From Sedimenticola hydrogenitrophicus (lineage in GTDB: Bacteria; Pseudomonadota; Gammaproteobacteria; Chromatiales; Chromatiaceae): DNA of 64,000 nucleotides. This document shows, piece by piece, positions 17,323 to 25,992 of the stretch (position 1 is its first letter; each line of letters opens with the position of its first letter). The notes beneath the pieces are model-generated. The model did no database searches. It saw only the letters and a list, made by a program, of their open reading frames with translations, and was not told the origin of the DNA. Position numbers and translations under genes: made by a program. Location: positions 1 through 64,000 of the forward strand of contig NZ_JANIOA010000005.1 in the NCBI RefSeq assembly GCF_025175675.1. Direction: 5' to 3'.

Positions 17323-18531
17323 TCAGCCCGCCCGCGGATCGCCGAGGGGCAGCCGCTTGCGGTATATCTCGTAGGTGGTGGGCTCTTCGCTCTGGTAACC
17401 GATGCGTTTGAGCCGCGCCTCTTCAACCAGCCCGTAGCGCACCACCGCCTCGGCGGTCCAGGCGCGATCGAGTGCCGCGCCGCTGAATTTGAACTCCTCG
17501 CTGCGCGGGCGCCCGGGCGGTAGCCGGGTGTCCCACAGATCGACGATGAACGGCCGCCACATGACTGTCCGTTTCAGTACCCGCTCCTCCTCGGCCAGTA
17601 GCGCGCCGTCCTGGTCCAGCAGCCGTACGCTGAGGACGAAATGCCGGTCCGGGGTGCCGGTGGGCACGTAGTGGGCGGCGCCGACGTTGGTAATGGTCAG
17701 GCGGTAGCGGTCCGATTTGCCGCTCATCCGTTCGAAGCCGATCTCCACGGCCTTGCGGACCATCTCCAGATCATGGCCGCCGCGCCACAGATGCTGTCGC
17801 GTCAGCCTCGGCTCGCCGCCGGCCACCAGCGGGCGCTCCACCGCCGGCATGTGACACTCGACGCAGCCCAGGGTGGCCGGGTCGACCTCCTGGATGTCGC
17901 CGATGCGGGTGGTCGGTTCATCGCCGCCGGTGCGGATTTCGGCGACCGTGCCGCAGGGCGGAAAGCGGAAGAAGGTATCCCAGCGCTCGCCGCCCACCAG
18001 ATGACATTGTATGCACACCTGGTTGCCGCTACTGATTTGCCGCACCGGGTGGGCATCGCTTTCGCTGCCGTACGGCCCGAGAATCCGCCCCTCGCGCAGG
18101 TGACAGGCGGCGCAGGTGACACCCTGGTGTTGCAGGCCAGGGTCAAAATCCGGATTCGGCGCCAGGATCGGGTCCCACTTTTCGTCATCGCGAAAACCGA
18201 GCACCCGATGCTCCTGCTGCCGGTCCAGGGGGGTGTGGCAGTTCTTGCAGACCTGCTGGCTGCCGTCGAATTGCCAGTCCGCCTGGAAATAGGGATCGGT
18301 CCACGCCTGGCTGTGCATGCTGGTGCGCCACTCCTCATAAAATGCCGCATGGCATTCGCCGCAGGTCTCCGCCTTGAGGTCCCCAAGCACGGCGGGCGCC
18401 GCGCTGGTATCCACGGGCCGCTCGAAGGCGGGAGCGACCACGAAGATGTTCAGCGGGCGCACGAAGCGCCAGCCCAGGAAGGCGGCCAGTGCCAGCAGGC
18501 CGACGCCGAGGATGAGGGTCTTTCGTTTCAT
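17323..18531 (-). CDS. Periplasmic pentaheme c-type cytochrome, membrane-anchored
   Basis: 402 residues. The N-terminus MKRKTLILGVGLLALAAFLGW is an uncleaved anchor or signal. Five CxxCH sites occur in order: CGECH, CKNCH, CAACH, CIQCH and CVECH, all within the first 250 residues. A heme-free C-terminal half follows, with beta-like sequence (YRLTITNVGAAHYVPTGTPDRHFVLSVRLLD). The ETCGECHAAFYEEWRTSMHSQAW opening resembles the cytochrome c554/multiheme family used in periplasmic electron transfer. It heads the operon that includes TlpA. Its partners and potential are unknown. Confidence 0.85.
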   Translation of the reverse strand: MKRKTLILGVGLLALAAFLGWRFVRPLNIFVVAPAFERPVDTSAAPAVLGDLKAETCGECHAAFYEEWRTSMHSQAWTDPYFQADWQFDGSQQVCKNCHTPLDRQQEHRVLGFRDDEKWDPILAPNPDFDPGLQHQGVTCAACHLREGRILGPYGSESDAHPVRQISSGNQVCIQCHLVGGERWDTFFRFPPCGTVAEIRTGGDEPTTRIGDIQEVDPATLGCVECHMPAVERPLVAGGEPRLTRQHLWRGGHDLEMVRKAVEIGFERMSGKSDRYRLTITNVGAAHYVPTGTPDRHFVLSVRLLDQDGALLAEEERVLKRTVMWRPFIVDLWDTRLPPGRPRSEEFKFSGAALDRAWTAEAVVRYGLVEEARLKRIGYQSEEPTTYEIYRKRLPLGDPRAG

Positions 18532-18557
18532 GAAAATTTCCGATTACCTGCCTAACT

Positions 18558-18724
18558 CAGTTATGACCCGAATGGCACTTACTTAAGCCAAGAACCACCG
18601 TCATCCCGGCGCAGGCCGGGATCCAGACCGCTTAGTGGTGGCGGTATTCCTGGATTCCGGCCTGCGCCGGAATGACGAAAATCTTGTAATTCGCCTTAAG
18701 TAAGTGCCATTCAGTTATGACCCG
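18558..18724. mobile_element. MITE-like element with 17-base inverted ends and a 13-base target duplication
   Basis: The element itself is 18571-18711. The ends AATGGCACTTACTTAAG (18571-18587) and CTTAAGTAAGTGCCATT (18695-18711) are perfect inverted repeats. CAGTTATGACCCG flanks both sides (18558-18570 and 18712-18724) as a direct repeat. Inside is the widespread palindrome built on CGTCATCCCGGCGCAGGCC. It sits 27-40 bases upstream of the pentaheme cytochrome start codon, so it probably lies in that gene's promoter or leader. Confidence 0.78.
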
Positions 18725-18796
18725 ACATATATAGCCATCGTAGGGAGCTTCCAAATCACGGCAGCACCCGGGGCGCACCGAAACCCACAGTTTGAT

Positions 18797-18906
18797 GGGT
18801 TACGTCGTTCCTCCTCCACCCATCCTACGCAATCGTAGGGTGGGTTAGCGGCGCACAGGCACGACACTGCCAGACCGCCCCGGCGCTTGAGCGCCGCGTA
18901 ACCCAC
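18797..18906. repeat. Palindromic repeat with CCCATCCTACG core
   Basis: ACCCATCCTACG (18818-18829) and CGTAGGGTGGGT (18834-18845) form a hairpin with one mismatch. Outer arms GGGTTACG (18798-18805) and CGTAACCC (18897-18904) close a larger palindrome. It is non-coding and ends just downstream of the outer membrane protein gene. Confidence 0.5.
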
Positions 18907-18927
18907 CGCAACGCACTCGCCGATTCC

Positions 18928-20190
18928 TCAAAAGGCATAACGCAGGGTCATGTAGACGTTGTCGTTGTCCCCCAGAACGCCGAACTGGCCACTGCGATCG
19001 CCCACTATCAGGTTCGCCCCGACCTCGCCCCACAGGGCATCGCTGAAGGCGTAACGGGCGGACGGGATGAGGTAGCCGTCGCCCTCGCTAATGCCCCAGA
19101 AGGCGAACAGGCTCAGGCGCAGGGTCTGGTGCATCTCGAACCGGGTGAGGCGCAGGGTCGCCACGCCGCGCAGCTCGTCGCGCTCAGAATACCCCGCCGG
19201 CAGGGTGCGCCGGTAGGCGGCGTGGTCGTGCATCCACTCCACATAGCCCTGCACCCCGAGGGTGGTGTCGGCGCCGATCTGGCGGCTGTAGCCGGCCAGC
19301 AGCCGCGTCTGGCTGTTCTCGATGGCGGGATCGTCGCCGTCACGATCATCAACCGAGTCGTAATAGCCCGCCTCCAGGCTGAGCACGCCGCTGCCCAGCG
19401 GACCCGAGAGGCTCGCACCGACGGCGTTCAGGCGCGGAAACCCGCCTTGCCACCCGGCTCCCACTTGACGCAGCGCCGGGGCGCGGTAGTGGGTGCGGGA
19501 GAGATACAGCGCCCCGTCCCAGCTGCCGACGTAGCGCGAGACCCGCAACCCGACCTCCAGCCCCGACGGCTCGTCCAGCCCGGCCTGGATCGCCTGGCCT
19601 GGCAGGACGAAACGCTCCCGGTCCGGCAGGCGGTCCGGGCGAAAGTCGGCCAGCACCAGTTGCACATCGGCAAAGTCCGGGAACAGGTCGAGACGCACGG
19701 CGTCGCTGCCGCGTTTCAGATACTCCAGGGGCAGGCCACCGTAGAAGGCCGTCCAGTCCTTGGGGAAAGTGTCGTTGATGAACAGCAGATCCGCCACCCC
19801 CCAGGTGATCACCTGGCGGCCGGCGCGGACGGTGTAGCGCTCGGCGTTGTAGTCGGCGTAGAGCTCGCGGATATCCACCTCGGACTCGCCCAGCGCGGCG
19901 TCGTGCAACAGGTCGATCTTGCCGGCGTAGCCCAGCGTTCCCTCGAACCCGCCGCCTTCCGCCTTGAGTTGCAGGCGCTGCTCATTGAAGGGCCAGTCGC
20001 AGGCGGTTCCCGGATCACAGTCCACGCCGCCGAGGCGCGCCGCCCCGTGGGCCTGGAGGAAGCCGTGGATCTCCGGTATCTCCAGGGGGGGCGCCTGCGC
20101 CGCGCCGGCGGGCAGGCCCACACCCCAGGCCAGGACGCCCGCCAGGGCGTGCCGGAGGGTGAATGGCGTTTGCCGGCTCATCGTATCCAC
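18928..20190 (-). CDS. Outer membrane beta-barrel of the DUF1302-like type
   Basis: A 420-residue exported protein: the signal ends GLPAGAAQA, the body is a long run of amphipathic strands, and the last residues are MTLRYAF, an outer membrane insertion signature. EVDIRELYADYNAERYTVRAGRQVITWG is characteristic of porin-like proteins encoded with RND exporters and LolA-like proteins. It overlaps the LolA-like gene by 13 bases, so the two and the RND gene form one transcript. It could be the outer membrane exit or receiving point for the RND substrate, by context. Confidence 0.78.
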   Translation of the reverse strand: MDTMSRQTPFTLRHALAGVLAWGVGLPAGAAQAPPLEIPEIHGFLQAHGAARLGGVDCDPGTACDWPFNEQRLQLKAEGGGFEGTLGYAGKIDLLHDAALGESEVDIRELYADYNAERYTVRAGRQVITWGVADLLFINDTFPKDWTAFYGGLPLEYLKRGSDAVRLDLFPDFADVQLVLADFRPDRLPDRERFVLPGQAIQAGLDEPSGLEVGLRVSRYVGSWDGALYLSRTHYRAPALRQVGAGWQGGFPRLNAVGASLSGPLGSGVLSLEAGYYDSVDDRDGDDPAIENSQTRLLAGYSRQIGADTTLGVQGYVEWMHDHAAYRRTLPAGYSERDELRGVATLRLTRFEMHQTLRLSLFAFWGISEGDGYLIPSARYAFSDALWGEVGANLIVGDRSGQFGVLGDNDNVYMTLRYAF

Positions 20191-20975
20191 TGCCGTGGCG
20201 GACGTTGCAGATAGCGCTCGCTGAACAGGTCAGCTTCGAGCCCGATGCCGTAGCCCACCTCGTCATACACCACCTCGGTGTGGTGGCCGCTCTGGGCGTC
20301 ACGCATGGTACGCTGGGTGACGGTCCAGTGGCCGTCCACCTCGCGCACCGCGTCGGCGGTGAAGGTGCGCAGCAGCTCGCCGCGGCCGTCGTAGTACTCC
20401 TCCTTGAGCGGCACCCAGCGCTCCCGGTCGATCCAGGAGAGGCGACGGACGTAGTCCACCTTGGCCTTCGGCACGCTCTCGATGCGGTAGACCGGCCGCC
20501 CATCCAGATCCGTCTCATCCAGCAGACTGTGGCTCTCGTCGCCGACCTCGCGGCCAGAGACGTCCTCGTAGGTGAAGTCCGAGCCGACGAAGGAGGAGCG
20601 CTTGTCATCGGCGGCGATGCGTCTGACCAGCTTGATGGCCGGGATGAAGATCCAGCGGTCATCCTCCCGGGCCGGATATTTCCACACCATGAAGGTAGTG
20701 CCCTTCACGTCGGCCGGTTCGTGGAAGTAGATGTAGTAGCGCTGCTCGCCCTCGCCGCCCAGGTCCTTGCGCAGCAGGGTCATTACCCGCCGGCGCTCCT
20801 TGCCCTGGGGATTGACCAGCCGCATGGTGGCCCGGGTACGCTGGTCGTCTCCGGCATAGTAGAAGGTTTCCAGGGAGCGGGCGATGATGTCGTCAGCGCT
20901 GGGTTGAGCCTGTACGCTGGCCGCCGAGACGAAAGCCAGGGTCAGCGCCAGGAATGAGCTTAGAAATTTCATCAC
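20178..20975 (-). CDS. LolA-like outer membrane lipoprotein-sorting protein
   Basis: 265 residues with a signal peptide (ALTLAFVSAASVQAQ), then the family opening PSADDIIARSLETFYYAGDDQRTRATMRLVN and a hydrophobic-cup beta fold including DRWIFIPAIKLVRRIAADDKRSSFVGSDFTYED. Proteins of this kind are commonly encoded beside MMPL-type RND transporters and are thought to shuttle a hydrophobic ligand across the periplasm. It lies 10 bases downstream of the RND gene. It is not the housekeeping LolA, which lacks this context. Confidence 0.83.
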   Translation of the reverse strand: MMKFLSSFLALTLAFVSAASVQAQPSADDIIARSLETFYYAGDDQRTRATMRLVNPQGKERRRVMTLLRKDLGGEGEQRYYIYFHEPADVKGTTFMVWKYPAREDDRWIFIPAIKLVRRIAADDKRSSFVGSDFTYEDVSGREVGDESHSLLDETDLDGRPVYRIESVPKAKVDYVRRLSWIDRERWVPLKEEYYDGRGELLRTFTADAVREVDGHWTVTQRTMRDAQSGHHTEVVYDEVGYGIGLEADLFSERYLQRPPRQWIR

Positions 20976-20985
20976 AATATCTCCT

Positions 20986-23298
20986 TCAGGCGGTCGCCGG
21001 CAGCTGCCGCCAGAGCCGGCCGTGGGTCAGTTTCAGCAGCCCCGGCAACAGCCCCAGGGCGGTGAGGCCGGAAAACAGCATCAGCAGGGCGAAGAACACC
21101 CCCACCGTCTTGTAGGGACCGAGCGGCGAGAACATCATCGGCGAGAAGCCCACGGCGATCACCCAGGCGTTGCGGGTGATGGCGCGGGCGGTCTCGCCGA
21201 ACACCACGCCGTTGGTTGCCGCAAGATCCCCGCCGAGGCGCGACAAATTGAGCCGGTAACGCTGGATGAAATGGATGGCGAAATCGATGGAGAGCCCCAG
21301 GGTCAGGGCCGAGCAGACCGCCATGGGCATGTCGTACTCCTTGCCCACGAAGGCGGCCAGGCCATAGGAGAGGGTAATGGCAAAGACCAGCGGCAGCATG
21401 GAGAGCAGCGCCAGCACCGGCGAGCGGAACAGCAGCAACATCATGGCGAAGACCGCCAGGAAGCCCCCCAGCACCGCATTCATCATCCCCACCACCATCT
21501 CGTCCTGCCACACCTTGTTGATATAGGTGAGGCCCGACCACTCCACCTGGATACCCGGCGGTGGCGGCTCCACGCGCAGCTGGTCGTCTATCAGCGCCAC
21601 CACCCGCGCCATCTCCCGGTTGTCGCCGGCACGCATCTGCACCCAGATGTTGGCGGTGCGGTAATCATAATCGACAAAGTTGTCCAGGTCCCCGGCATCC
21701 CCGGCGGTCTCGTACAGGAACAGGTACTGGGCCAGTTCGTCGGTCTCGCCCGGGAGTTGACGGGACTGCGGATCGGCATCGTGAACCACATAGTTCACCT
21801 GCTTGATGACGTCCGCCAGGGAGGAGGTCTTGCCCACCTTGGGATCGGACTCCAGCACCCGCTGCAGTTTCTCGATGTAGCGCATCACCTCGGGGCGCTT
21901 CATGGCGCCCTCGGCATCGCCCTGGATCAGCAGGTAGGCCATGTAGGTGCCGCCGAACTGGCGGTTCATCACCCGGTCGGCAATGCGGATATCGTGACTC
22001 TCGGGGAACCAGGCCACCGGGTTGTCGTTGACCACGGTACGCGACACCCCCCAGAAGCCCAGACCGAGCACCAGGGCGGAGATCAGCGCCACCGGCACGG
22101 CGCGGCCGAAGGCAAAACCGCCGAAGCCGCGCAGCAGCGTGCCGAGACGCCCGCCCTCGTGGTCCTGTGCGCCGATGGCCGTCTGCAGGCGCTCCTCCTT
22201 GATCAGCATGATGGAGGCGGGGACCAGGGTGAGGGTTAGCAGCAGGGCGGCCAGGATGCCGAAGGCGACGAAGGCGCCGAATACCTGTACCGGCGGGATA
22301 TCGGCCAGCAGCAGGGAGGCGAAGCCGGCGGCCGAGGTCAGGGAGGTATAGAGCATCGGGGTGTAGAGCTCCTCGATGCTCTCGCGCAGGGCGGCGCGCC
22401 GGTCCCCGAGGCGCGGATAGCGGTCGTAGAAGTCACTCAGGATATGTACCGAGTCGAGCACGGCGATGGGCATCAGGAACACCGGGATCATGCTGGACAT
22501 GATATGCACCGTGTAGCCCATGCCGATCAGCAGCCCCATGCCCCAGACCACGGTGAGCATGGCCACGCCCATCACCGGCAGCACCAGGGTGAACTTGCGG
22601 AAGACAAACCACAGCAGCAGGAACAACACACCGCCGCTGGCCGGCGAGACGATAGCCATCTGGCTGAACATCTCGATACCGAAGCTGTCCTCGGCGATCG
22701 GCAGCCCGGCCAGATGGTAGTCCTGTTGCGGGGCCAGCTCCTCATCCAGGATGGCGCGCAGCTCACCGCCGATGCGCGCCGCCTGATCCTTGCGTTCGAT
22801 CGGGATGTAGATCGCCAGCGCGGTACCGTCGGCGGAGGCCAGCTTGTCGCTGAACAGCGGATTGTCGGCGATGGCGGCTCGAATGGCCGCGATCTCTGCC
22901 GGGTCATCCGGGACCGCCTGCATCAGCGGACGCACCTCCAGCAGCCCGCCCTTGGAGCGCACGTCGTCGCTGGTGGTGAGGCTGATCACATCCGCGGTGA
23001 TCACCCCCTTGAGCCCCAGCAGCCGATCCACCACCCGCGCCACCCGGGCCAGCGGGTCGGGCCGGAACATCCCCGCCTCGTCGGTGATGCCGAGCACGAT
23101 CAGGTCGTTGATGCCGAAGTCCTGCTTGGCGCGGTTGTAGAGCACCCGGTCGGCCTGATCGACGGGCAGCATGTTCTCGGGATCCGTGTCGATGAGGATC
23201 TTCGGAAACTGGATACCAAAGAGAAGGGTCGCCAGCAAAACAAGACCGATGGTGGCCTTTGGAAAGTCCATCGATAACCAGATGATCCGTTTAAGCAT
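20986..23298 (-). CDS. RND/MMPL-family hydrophobe transporter
   Basis: About 770 residues in two repeats, each with one N-terminal helix, a large periplasmic loop and a block of about five helices. TM1 is IGLVLLATLLFGI; sterol-sensing-like regions are SMIPVFLMPIAVLDSVHILSDF and MPMAVCSALTLGLSIDFAIHFI. I chose the ATG at 23298 because CGGGAG precedes it. The single-gene form without a membrane-fusion partner matches HpnN and mycobacterial MMPL transporters, which move lipids or hopanoids. Together with the LolA-like and barrel genes it suggests lipid or sterol-like cargo; the desaturase-like gene upstream is consistent. Confidence 0.86.
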   Translation of the reverse strand: MLKRIIWLSMDFPKATIGLVLLATLLFGIQFPKILIDTDPENMLPVDQADRVLYNRAKQDFGINDLIVLGITDEAGMFRPDPLARVARVVDRLLGLKGVITADVISLTTSDDVRSKGGLLEVRPLMQAVPDDPAEIAAIRAAIADNPLFSDKLASADGTALAIYIPIERKDQAARIGGELRAILDEELAPQQDYHLAGLPIAEDSFGIEMFSQMAIVSPASGGVLFLLLWFVFRKFTLVLPVMGVAMLTVVWGMGLLIGMGYTVHIMSSMIPVFLMPIAVLDSVHILSDFYDRYPRLGDRRAALRESIEELYTPMLYTSLTSAAGFASLLLADIPPVQVFGAFVAFGILAALLLTLTLVPASIMLIKEERLQTAIGAQDHEGGRLGTLLRGFGGFAFGRAVPVALISALVLGLGFWGVSRTVVNDNPVAWFPESHDIRIADRVMNRQFGGTYMAYLLIQGDAEGAMKRPEVMRYIEKLQRVLESDPKVGKTSSLADVIKQVNYVVHDADPQSRQLPGETDELAQYLFLYETAGDAGDLDNFVDYDYRTANIWVQMRAGDNREMARVVALIDDQLRVEPPPPGIQVEWSGLTYINKVWQDEMVVGMMNAVLGGFLAVFAMMLLLFRSPVLALLSMLPLVFAITLSYGLAAFVGKEYDMPMAVCSALTLGLSIDFAIHFIQRYRLNLSRLGGDLAATNGVVFGETARAITRNAWVIAVGFSPMMFSPLGPYKTVGVFFALLMLFSGLTALGLLPGLLKLTHGRLWRQLPATA

Positions 23299-23401
23299 CG
23301 TCGTACTCCCGGTAATTATTGTTGATGAGTAACTACTCACTCCCCGTCATCCCGCATTACTGCTGACGGCGCCCACGGGGGCCTCATGACCTGTTTTCGG
23401 A

Positions 23402-23520
23402 GTAGGATGCTGGTGAGCTTGCGAACCGCATCATTGGCTCGCCGCCGGACCGATGCGGTTCGTTTTACTCACCGCATCCTACGGGCTGTAGTTTTGCAGG
23501 CGGAGCTCTGCAGAACTACA
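23402..23520. repeat. Two adjacent palindromic repeats
   Basis: The first (23402-23482) pairs GTAGGATGC with GCATCCTAC, and GAACCGCAT with ATGCGGTTC. The second (23488-23520) pairs TGTAGTTTTGCAG with CTGCAGAACTACA, with one mismatch. They fill the 295-base gap between the DsrE-like and RND genes and could attenuate transcription between them. Confidence 0.55.
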
Positions 23521-23593
23521 CTGGGTACCCGCCTGCATAGGCATAACGGGGGTAAGTAATTACTGTTAATATTCAAACTTCACCCTTCAAACT

Positions 23594-23938
23594 TCAAAAC
23601 ACCAGTGTCCTGTCGGCGGCCAGGGTGCGTTCCGCCAGCTCCGCCATGGTGCCGCGGCGGGCCCCTTCGATGATCTCCCCGTCGCTCAGGCCGCGGGCGT
23701 CCATGCAGGTCCCGCACAACAGCACCTCGCCCTGGCGGGCCACCGATTTCACCATCAGCTCCAGGTTGTAGTAGCCCTGGGGAACCTTCTGTCCCGCCTT
23801 CGCACAGGCCACGGCATCGGCCATCAGGAAGACCGAGACCTCGGCCTCCTTTCCTGACAGCGCCTTGGCCAGGCGCAGGCCGTTGAAGCTGCGTTCGGTG
23901 CCGTAGGGTGGGTCGTTGAGTATGATCAGAATCTTCAT
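23594..23938 (-). CDS. DsrE-family sulfur-relay-like protein
   Basis: A 114-residue protein starting MKILIILNDPPYGTERSFNGLRLAKAL, the Rossmann-like DsrE/F opening. The conserved region VLLCGTCMDARGL carries two cysteines in CGTC, one of which is expected to carry persulfide in DsrE-type proteins. The ATG at 23938 is chosen over an upstream in-frame ATG because homology-like sequence begins there. It is 47 bases downstream of the TVP38-rhodanese gene. Both neighbours with rhodanese domains point to sulfane-sulfur handling. Confidence 0.83.
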   Translation of the reverse strand: MKILIILNDPPYGTERSFNGLRLAKALSGKEAEVSVFLMADAVACAKAGQKVPQGYYNLELMVKSVARQGEVLLCGTCMDARGLSDGEIIEGARRGTMAELAERTLAADRTLVF

Positions 23939-23985
23939 GAGTGAATCTCCAGTAACAAAAGGGGCATCATCAGATACGCCCTGGA

Positions 23986-24987
23986 TTATTCCGTTGCCTG
24001 AGCCGTGTTTCGCGTCGGCGCCGTGGTGTGCACCGGCAACGCCGCCTTGTGCCATTCGGTCATGCCACCGGTCACCACGTGCAGGTCGGCAAAACCCTGG
24101 CCGGCAAGGATTTGGGCGGCCTTTTTGGAGCGCCGATCGGTGGTGCAGATCAGCGCGACCGGCTGTTCCTGGTAATCGGCAAGCTCGGTCAGACGCGCTT
24201 CCAGGGCCTCCAGCTGGATGTTGCGGGAGCCGGCGATGTGGCCCAGCTCGCCCCGGTAGTCGGCGTCGCTGCGCACATCCAGCAACAGCAGCGGTTCGCC
24301 CTTCTCCAGGCGGTCATTCAATTCGGCGATGCCCAGGGTCGGACCCTGCCGCAGGCGGCCGATGATCCGCGGCAGAAAGGCCACGATGGCCAGCAGCGCC
24401 AGCGCCATCAGGCCCTTCTGGATCAACCCCTCGCCACCGGCCAGCGCCTCGCGCCCGGCGTAGCCCAGCCAGGTGTAGGCCAGGGCGCCCGGCAGCATGC
24501 ACAGGTAGGTGGCGACCAGGTAGTGGAACAGGCGGATACGGGTGAGACCCAGGGCATAGTTGAGCAGATTGAAGGGGAACAGCGGCACCAGGCGCACGAA
24601 GGCGACAAAGCGCCAGCCCTCCTGCTCGACGCCCGCCTTGAGCTGCCCGAGCCGGCCTGCGGCCTTCTGTTCCACCCAGTGCGAGGCCAGGTGGCGCGAC
24701 AGCAGGAACGCCAGTACCGCCCCCAGGGTGGCACCGGTGAGGTTGACGAAGGTGCCCACGACCGGACCGAACAGGGCGCCGCCGGCCAGGGTCAGCATGG
24801 AACCGGGAAGAAACAGCACCGTGGCGACGGCATAGATGAGCATGAACAGCAGCGGCGCGGCCGCCCCCGCCCCGCCGACCCACTGCTCCAGGGCGGCGGT
24901 GTTGAAGCGGTCCCGGTAGAGAATGGCCAAGGCGATACCCGCCGCCAACACAAGGAACAGAGCCAGACGTGTGAATTGCTGTTTCAT
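23986..24987 (-). CDS. TVP38/TMEM64 (DedA-like) membrane protein fused to rhodanese
   Basis: 333 residues. Residues 1 to about 215 form a SNARE-associated/DedA-type membrane domain with FVRLVPLFPFNLLNYALGLTRI, typical of TVP38. From about 225 a rhodanese domain follows: LLLLDVRSDADYRGELGHIAGSRNI and the active-site loop ICTTDRRSKKA with catalytic Cys. I start at 24987 (MKQQFTRLALF) after GGAAGAG; an upstream ATG adds 23 residues. DedA-related proteins move lipids across membranes, while rhodaneses move sulfane sulfur. The fusion and its DsrE and ArsR-rhodanese neighbours suggest a sulfur-responsive membrane function. Confidence 0.85.
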   Translation of the reverse strand: MKQQFTRLALFLVLAAGIALAILYRDRFNTAALEQWVGGAGAAAPLLFMLIYAVATVLFLPGSMLTLAGGALFGPVVGTFVNLTGATLGAVLAFLLSRHLASHWVEQKAAGRLGQLKAGVEQEGWRFVAFVRLVPLFPFNLLNYALGLTRIRLFHYLVATYLCMLPGALAYTWLGYAGREALAGGEGLIQKGLMALALLAIVAFLPRIIGRLRQGPTLGIAELNDRLEKGEPLLLLDVRSDADYRGELGHIAGSRNIQLEALEARLTELADYQEQPVALICTTDRRSKKAAQILAGQGFADLHVVTGGMTEWHKAALPVHTTAPTRNTAQATE

Positions 24988-25056
24988 ACTGCTCTTCCCG
25001 CGACCGCGGGCTGACCCGGCGGCATCAATAGTTGGGACTGATTTCCCGGTATCCAT

Positions 25057-25899
25057 CTACCAGCGCCGGTTGATGGTGTATTCGCCCAGTTGGCGCACAA
25101 ACGGCAGCAGCAGCATGCCGGGGAGCCGGTCCACCTGCTTCGGGTCGCGAAGATCGGCCAGGCCGATCTCCATCGCCACATGGCCCTCCGGCGGCTGCGC
25201 CACGTAGGTGCCGAACAGCCGGTCCCACCAGGGCAGGTTGAAGCCGAAGTTGGAGTTGGTCAGCGGGGCGTGCACCGAGTGGTGCACCCGGTGCATGTCC
25301 GGGGTGACCAAGAACAGCCGCAGCACCCGGTCGATCCGCTCCGGGATGCGGATGTTGCCGTGATTGAACATGGAGGTGGCGTTGAGCAGCACCTCGAAGA
25401 TCACCACCGCCAGCACCGGCGGACCCAGCACCAGGATGGCGGCGAACTTGATCAGCATGGAGAGGATGATCTCCAGGGGATGAAAGCGCGCCCCGGTGGT
25501 GAGATCGTAGTCGAGGTCGGCGTGGTGCACCCGGTGCAGTCGCCAGAACAGCGGGATGGCGTGCACCATCACATGCTGCAGCCAGATCACGAAGTCCAGC
25601 GCCACCACGGCGATGACCACCGTGAACAGATCGGGCAGCCGGTACAGGTTGAGCAGCCCCCAGCCCTGTTGTTCGGCCAGCGCGGCGACGCCCACCGCCG
25701 CGGCTGGAAACAGCAGCCGCAGCACCACGCTGTTGAGCACCACCAGTCCCAGGTTGCTGCTCCAGCGGCCCCCCCTGGAGAGCATGAGGACACGGCGCGG
25801 CGCCAGTACCTCCCAGAGCGCCACGGCGGCAAAGATGCCGAAGAAGAAACTCAGCCGTATGCTAACCTCGTTGGCGAGAATCCAGTCATGCCAGTTCAT
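25057..25899 (-). CDS. Fatty acid hydroxylase/sterol desaturase-family membrane protein
   Basis: 280 residues with several transmembrane helices and the di-iron His boxes HVMVH, HRVHH and, near the C-terminus, HRVHHSVH, followed by NFGFNLPWWDRLFGTY, the hallmark of this superfamily. It probably hydroxylates or desaturates a lipid at the inner membrane using oxygen. It is the first gene of the minus-strand operon and divergent from the ArsR-rhodanese regulator, which probably controls it. The substrate is unknown. Confidence 0.87.
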   Translation of the reverse strand: MNWHDWILANEVSIRLSFFFGIFAAVALWEVLAPRRVLMLSRGGRWSSNLGLVVLNSVVLRLLFPAAAVGVAALAEQQGWGLLNLYRLPDLFTVVIAVVALDFVIWLQHVMVHAIPLFWRLHRVHHADLDYDLTTGARFHPLEIILSMLIKFAAILVLGPPVLAVVIFEVLLNATSMFNHGNIRIPERIDRVLRLFLVTPDMHRVHHSVHAPLTNSNFGFNLPWWDRLFGTYVAQPPEGHVAMEIGLADLRDPKQVDRLPGMLLLPFVRQLGEYTINRRW

Positions 25900-25948
25900 T
25901 TGCCACTTTCCTCCTCTACATCATCTGTTATAATTTTGCTTGATCTGC

Positions 25949-25976
25949 TATTCAATAGATTACTTGAATAATTGAA
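25949..25976. promoter_or_regulatory. Probable ArsR-type operator ATTCAA-N8-TTGAAT
   Basis: ATTCAA (25949-25954) and TTGAAT (25963-25968) form an inverted repeat, and a second TTGAAT half follows at 25971-25976. It lies between the divergent desaturase-like and ArsR-rhodanese genes. Persulfide-sensing ArsR members bind related ATTC/GAAT repeats, so the regulator probably represses both directions from here. Confidence 0.6.
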
Positions 25977-25992
25977 TACCAAGGACCGAGCC

